Shown here in pieces: positions 58,700 through 64,000 of a stretch of 64,000 nucleotides of DNA. Each line of letters begins with the position of its first letter. The first letter of the stretch is position 1. A program made the translations under genes and the position numbers. Below the pieces are notes generated by a model that worked only from the letters and a program-made list of their open reading frames with translations, was not told the DNA's origin and searched no databases. Source of the DNA: Diplolepis rosae (taxonomy: Eukaryota > Arthropoda > Insecta > Hymenoptera > Diplolepididae); the NCBI GenBank assembly GCA_030998225.1, contig JAPYXD010000250.1, forward strand, positions 4,898,001 through 4,962,000, given 5' to 3'.

Positions 58700-59974
58700 A
58701 TTACAAAAATTACTTGGAAAACGACGATAAAAGAGAGTAGGTCAATTTCGTAGGTGATATCTCTGAGCCATTATTCGGGACATTATCAAACTCAGATCTT
58801 ATAGGAATAACTAATAAATTGGAAAAAATTTATAAAGACAACAAGGCAATAGCCTATGTATTAACAAATCATATGTAGATCTTAAGAATGATACTAGACT
58901 TATAATTTATAAACCATAAGTTTAATCGTGCCCAAGACAATAAAGAAAGAGAATCAGCAAGAAAAATCAGTTAAGGACTAAATCAAGCGGCCAGACAGTT
59001 ACGTAAATTCCAAATTGGTAATGACTGCGATCGTGATTGAGGAAAGAACCAAGGATATGGGCACAGTCATAACCGCTATTTCTGACAAAAGGAATGGAAT
59101 AAAACACCTTTAATTATTATCTCCAGCCTTAATAAAGAGAAACGTCTGAGAATTTGCGCAAGTGCAAAGGACACGTTATCATTTTGACAATGCCGAGGAA
59201 AATTACCAACATTTAGCGGACATAAGCGACATGACCGTAATAATAATAAAAGGTTTATTTATTTATATAGTTCAAATCCCAGTATAAGAAAAGGAAGAAA
59301 GTTCACTGGATCATATAATCCCTATTCTTGAAAAAATCCATAATCTCCACTTATCTATTATTCCCAACAACGACTATGTATTCAAACATAGAGACGCATA
59401 CGTACCAACGGAACTATCACTAATACAAAAAAAGAAGTAGACAAGCAAATATAGAATATGTAAAATAAATCAACCTAACATTTAACTAATTGACGCGCAA
59501 ACTTACGAATCCAGCATACTCAAAAGATATTCCGAAATAAAATGTAATAAGTTATCCTACTTACTGCACGGAGAAACATTCATCTCAATAATCAACGGAT
59601 ACATTGTAATACTAATGAGTGAATTAATCTTAGATATATCTTGTAAAAATCTTGTTAGAACAATAGAATTAACAGAACCAATGCTACTTATGGAGCAGAA
59701 CTGTAAGATATATAATAACTATGATACATCCGATCTATGATAGCCAGAATTAGCTTAGAGGACACAGAAAATATCCTTTCCAGTATAGCAAGTCACCTGA
59801 GACTAAAAAACTGGAAGTAAACCGGTTAAGAGTGGATACAGTATCTAGGATATGCAGCGCTAGCTTTAAGAGTTCTATATATACTGCGTAAAAAATAGGA
59901 ATATTTGCATGTATTAAAACCTGTATTCCTAAGAGTCAGAGTTTGGAGGGCTACAGTTAATCTAAAGGGAGGAT
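58700..59974 (+). pseudogene. Degenerate env of an insect endogenous retrovirus (errantivirus/baculovirus-F type)
   Basis: Plus-strand reading with many stops and frameshifts. A basic KR site near 58730 is followed by a hydrophobic start and an LFGTL block, then a heptad-like helix region and an Asn/Thr-rich stretch, as in the fusion subunit of F-type envelope proteins. About 59270-59730 resembles the ectodomain (paired Cys, IIPI, LIDAQTYESSILK), and about 59840-59880 is hydrophobic, like a membrane anchor. At 59964-59974 a purine run (AAAGGGAGGAT) precedes AGTTAC, as a polypurine tract before a 3' LTR. It cannot encode an intact protein. Gag and pol are not present upstream. Confidence 0.55.
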
Positions 59975-60140
59975 AGTTACGAATAGGACTTTGAACCTAT
60001 CCCCTTCCTAACTAATTAGATTATACAAGACACCAGTCACTGACAATATTCAGTCTCCTCCTAATCTTCGTACATCTTTTGTAGTAATGAAGTTCAGAAT
60101 AAAGATATGTCACTCCAATGCTTTGGAGTGTTTTCATTAA
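59975..60140 (+). repeat. Possible 3' LTR start of the env-bearing relic
   Basis: AGTTACGAATAGGAC follows a polypurine-like tract, and GAATAAAG near 60100 could be a polyadenylation signal. No matching 5' LTR or right boundary is visible, so this is tentative. Confidence 0.3.
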
Positions 60141-60728
60141 AAAAAAGAAAAAACCAACATTTATGAATTCGGCATAAAATTTTTTATAAATTTTTATTGG
60201 TTTTGTTAATTACAACGTTTTGGTTGATTCGATAACCTTTTTCTTAAATTGATTAATTTTTACTGTTTTTTTTATTAATTTAGTTAAAATTTTATTTAAT
60301 TTCATTACATTTCATCAATTTTATTCATTATCTTTGTTAATTTTATATTTCTAATATCATACATTACTTATACTTTATTATTAAATCTTCATGCTCAGGA
60401 ATGTTTATATGATAAAACATTATTTCGCTGCAGGTGGCAAACGCTTCGTCGCATAATTTTCAATTAACAACATACACGAAATTGTCCTTGTGGAATATGC
60501 CTAATTAGTTATGTAGACCATGGAAATGTACTGCTTAATTAATAAACATATAGTGGAGAGGAAGTTTTATACGCCAATGGGATTTTTATTTTATTTTATA
60601 CACGCTGTTATTCAAATTTCGGTGTGCGGATTTGTTTCCAAAAATAGCAGCGGTTCGTTACAAATAACTCATGCTAAGCCGCATATTTCGCAGACATAAA
60701 ATAATTTTTACACGTATTACCAGGTGTA
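60141..60728. other. AT-rich stretch, nothing recognised
   Basis: Low-complexity TTTATTAATTTTATT sequence with no supported gene or repeat boundary. Confidence 0.4.
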
Positions 60729-61572
60729 TAAGCTTAAATCCGCTGTTTTTTAGTCAGAAAAACACATGTTTTTTTTAAAGAAAGCAAAAATAAATTTATT
60801 CAAAGTACTTGCCCTCGTTAGCTATACATGTTTCCCATCTCTCGGGTAATTTGTGGATACTACGCCAAAAAAATTCCTTCTCTTTCGAGGCAAACCACTA
60901 ATCAAGCCATTTTCGGACGTCTTCGAAGAATCAAAGTGCTGCGCAGCGAACGCGTGGCCCATCGACGAAAACAGATGGTATTCGGAAGGGGCTCTAGGTC
61001 TGGTGAATAAGCGGCATGGTGTAGCACTTACCAGCTGAGTGTCTCCAAGTATTTTGGGACCATTTTTGACGTGTGCGATGGTGCGTTTTCGTGGAGGAGA
61101 ATCAGCTTGTCATGTCTTTGTTGATAATCTGGCCTTTTTTCGCTGGTTGAGTAACACCCAATTGCCCGGCAAGCATTTTTTGCGATTGGGTATCGTCCTC
61201 GTCCAAAAGAGCCTGCAATTGATGGTCCTCAACCTTCCTGGAACGATTTTCACGCTTCTTGTCGCTCAGATCAAAATTGCCATTTTTGAACTGACGAAAC
61301 CAAACTCTGCACGTTATTTCCGATAAAGCACTGTCACCGTACGCCTCCAAAAGCATGTGATGCGATTTGGCAGCTGATTTCTTCAAATTGAAGCAGAGAA
61401 GCTGAGCTTCCCGCATATGCTCTTTTTCTGGCAAAGAACTTGACATGATTACTAAAAGAAAAATGTATGTTATTTTATGAAATTCCTGACGATCTGCACT
61501 GATTAACGTTGACAGTTGTAGCTTAATATGCTCAGTAATGCCATTTATGAGCAAACAGCGGATTTAAGCTTA
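60729..61572 (-). mobile_element. Internally deleted mariner element, 844 bp, both TIRs present
   Basis: TIRs TAAGCTTAAATCCGCTGTTT and complement, with TA outside (60727-60728, 61573-61574). The N-terminal half of the transposase is open on the minus strand, from the natural start MSSSLPEKEHMREAQLL near 61446: FNLKKSAAKSHHMLLEAYGD, WFRQFKNGNFDLSD, LLDEDDTQSQKMLAGQLGV. It is then cut by a deletion of roughly 400 bp. The C-terminal part (60800-61060) is present in shifted frames (AAYSPDLEP, a PERW-like block). Non-functional but a possible transactivated MITE precursor. Plus-strand ORFs here are shadows. Confidence 0.85.
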
Positions 61573-62225
61573 TAAACCTGGTATAAACGAGAAATTATAT
61601 AAGTAGTGATTGTGTATAATAGTGAGTTTGTGTGTACTTGAAAGTAAATAAAATGCTTAGTATGTAATACGATAGATATATATTGTTTTTGTCAAAAAGT
61701 CAGACATTACTTTGAAATTCTTACTCAACTTCTCTTAAACTATCCTTTGTATCCGCTTATCTTACATATCTAAACCTCAAGAAACGTCCTCTTTCTGTTT
61801 AAGTGGAAGTTATGTAAGTAAAAATTACGCTGGCATTAATTCAGAATTTAAAAAAATACCTTGTTAGGGACCTCATCAAATTTCATCAAATGGCCCTCAA
61901 CAATTTCGCGTAACCCAATTGGTAGCGCGCTGGATAATTTGCCCCGTGCGGACCATAACGCGTAAAGTTTATTCAGAATCTTCTTGATTTGTGTAATTTT
62001 AATTGATTTTTTCTAAAATCATGGACTTGTAATTTAATAATAGGAATGTAAGTCATGTAATGAAAAGATGAAAATTACATTTGGAAAGTAATAATTAAAT
62101 TTATATAGGCACTGAGTACGGTGAAGAACAATTGGATTACAAGTAACATTCGAGTAAAATTTACAAAAAAGAAAAATTCTGTTGTACTTAAACCTTGACA
62201 TACGCACTCGGTTTCATAACACATC
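61573..62225. other. Spacer, with a partial tRNA-like match
   Basis: CCCAATTGGTAGCGCGCTGG at 61915-61934 resembles a tRNA D arm on the plus strand, but no acceptor or T arm accompanies it. Otherwise nothing recognised. Confidence 0.35.
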
Positions 62226-63032
62226 ACTCAATAAGTTTCTGGTCTAACTAAGAAAAACAGTTTTTTCATGAAATTCGACTTTATTCATCAACATAGTTTC
62301 CTTCAAGCGTAATACATTCATTCCAACGCTTCTGTAACTCTTCGATGCCTTTTTTGTAAATGATTCATTCTTGCTCTCAAAATTCGAAGCTTAAGTCATA
62401 TAATTGGACTATCGTTTTTCCGGACTTGTGGTACGGTGCATTGTCTTGGTGGAAGAGCACTTTTTTTTGTATGTGAGGCCGTTTTTTCTTGACTTCTGCG
62501 CTCACTCGATCCAGTAATGTCATGCAATAGTCGCTGTTAATGGTTTCATCTTTCTCAAGATATTCGATAAACAAAATACCATGAGTGTCCCAAAATACGG
62601 ATGCCATAATGTTTCATGTGTGTAGTGGTGGATACATGTTTCATCCATTGTGAAATACCGACGCAGAAAATCCTATTTACCTCGCTTTAACAGCTTTAAA
62701 CAGTGCTCTGAATCCTTGACACGTTGTTTTTGCTCGGGTTCGGGCAAGCGCGCCACCCACTTCGAAAACACTTTACGCATCCCCAAAGATTCGTGCAAAA
62801 TTGTAAACACACTATCTTCTGCTATCTTTAAGGTGTCAGCTATCACGCGAAACTTTAATTTACGATCGCTCAAAACTATTTTGTGGAATTTTGTTATGTT
62901 TTACGGAACAACTGCTGAATTTGGGTGACCAGAGCGTTCAGCGTCATCAGTGTTTGCACGACCGCGTTTAAATTCGGTATACCAGTCGATGATTGTTAAT
63001 TTTCCTGGTGCAGAGTCCCCTTAACGCTTGTA
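62226..63032 (-). pseudogene. Second mariner-family transposase, broken
   Basis: Minus strand, with stops and deletions: WYTEFKRGRANTDDAERSG, SDRKLKFRVIADTLKIAE, LGMRKVFSKWVARLPEPEQK (linker after the HTH), a gap, then FWDTHGILFIEYLEKDETIN, KVLFHQDNAPYHKSGKT (catalytic Asp), and in another frame KGIEELQKRWNECITLEGNY with a natural stop near 62281. The region containing the third Asp is deleted. The 3' terminus TCAATAAGTTTCTGG near 62228 looks like a mariner TIR. The 5' end is cut by the element at 63033. Confidence 0.82.
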
Positions 63033-63265
63033 CCCTGGCGAAAGTTTCAGATTAAAATTCATTCCGACTCAATCCGATTTACTCGAATTTAATCCCAGAT
63101 GCTAATCAGAATAAATCAGGACTAATCTCTTAATCTGCATCAACCAAGATTAATCCTAACTCGGATCGAAATGAAACTGTTAGGTTTGTATACAAATCCC
63201 AGAATAAGTCAGAAAATTTCGTATTGGTTCGAAATGCATTTCAAAATCCGAAACTTTCGCCAGGG
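63033..63265. mobile_element. 233-bp TIR element (CCCTGGCGAAAGTTTC ends)
   Basis: Starts CCCTGGCGAAAGTTTCAGAT and ends with its complement. The interior has many GATTAA, AATCC and GGATTAA-type words. It interrupts or abuts the mariner relic at its 5' side. Superfamily unknown; target duplication not clear. Confidence 0.72.
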
Positions 63266-64000
63266 CCATCATTCATATTGATCTTTATTTTCCTCGATGC
63301 ATGTCAATGAAACTTCTGTTACACTTTCGTAATATTAAGAAAATTTTTAGGAAATTCAATAATTTTAATTTTTAATGAAAATTTTTGAAAATTAAATGAA
63401 AAATATACATAGAACCAAAAAAAAACCTTAGAATGGAAAATTGTAGTTTTTTTAGCAAATAATTCTGTTCCTTAACTATTTTATTATCTCATACAGTGTT
63501 TTGCTGAAAAATTGAACTTGCTTTTTCATTTTTATATTTCTTGCAATATATTTCCTGGTTCCATTTCTCTGATAAAAACCAGACAAGAATCAGACCCGCA
63601 ATATAATCCCGTTTGAATGAGATATCAGACACTTTTTTAGCAGGAAGCTTCTTTAAAATTGTTCTGAAATCAGCTATTCAGTTTTACACTATTGGTTTTG
63701 GACTTTCATAAACGTTTTGCATTCTTTAAATACATCGTATGAAAATCCAAAACCGCAATTCGGCACTGAATATAGGTATAGCAAGTGAAATAATTTTTTT
63801 CACATCTATCTTTGGTTTTAGGTTGATGGTGCGGTAACGACGATCAAGTGACGAATAAAGCAACGCACTCTACATGATACATAAAGGTTAAAATTCGCCA
63901 GCGTTCGTCAGTGTTTATATTATTATGTGCATTTTTACACCCTTATTTGTGTTTTTAATGCCCTCACCATTCTCTTCTTTGGTCTTTTACCCTCTTACAT
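63266..64000. other. AT-rich window end, nothing recognised
   Basis: No ORF, repeat boundary or RNA gene that I can support. The remaining 5' end of the mariner relic is not visible here. Confidence 0.4.

Noticed and set aside
61039..61326. 95-codon plus-strand ORF
   Set aside because: Antisense shadow of the deleted mariner transposase.

Overview
This is AT-rich eukaryotic DNA, most likely from an insect. I lean towards a parasitoid or gall wasp because of a spliced DUF4806-type gene, several mariner relics and an insect retrovirus-type env relic, but the window does not prove the order. There are no bacterial signals: no operons, no ribosome binding sites, and no long ORFs outside transposons. 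The only host-type gene I can model with confidence is a six-exon DUF4806-domain gene on the minus strand at 8899-11176. Nearly everything else is transposable elements, many nested inside one another. I could often delimit them from terminal inverted repeats, target-site duplications and uninterrupted paralogous copies elsewhere in the window.

Layout. 55-5236 is a four-level nest: a TTGGGCC-rich element contains a GTTGAGTAAAAT-family element, which holds a 513-bp TA-flanked MITE and a 2.2-kb AGTCTC-rich element. 6892-8898 is a 2-kb TTAA-flanked foldback inserted exactly at the stop codon of the DUF4806 gene. 11-21 kb has small MITEs and motif-rich repeats. 21265-25561 is another nest: a B element contains an A element and an H element, and the H element contains a TTAA foldback with a tRNA-like sequence in its loop. 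25.6-26.8 kb is a foldback with hammerhead-like motifs. 29.5-33.5 kb is a foldback with minisatellite arms whose loop holds an 8-bp-TSD hAT MITE and an E element carrying an F element. 34.1-40.8 kb has a second H element, a second DUF4806 exon split by a 4-kb L element, and a GC-rich solo LTR. 44.3-45.4 kb holds a pseudogene abutted by an E element.

The most striking object is 45825-56435: a complete 10.6-kb hAT transposon with a perfect 8-bp target duplication (GTGTGAGT) and terminal inverted repeats of about 2.95 kb each, far longer than is usual for hAT. It encodes a zinc-finger hAT transposase interrupted by two in-frame stops. Each arm carries a 0.2-kb array of ACTGATT words.

57-63.3 kb is a transposon graveyard: three or four mariner fragments, a degenerate retroviral-type env with a possible 3' LTR start, and a small TIR element.

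Two themes recur. Long hairpins (1-10 kb) are very dense. Many unrelated short elements are saturated with a family-specific short word, which looks like convergent design for multivalent transposase binding. Element boundaries come from reading the sequence by eye; identities are approximate and no database was consulted.
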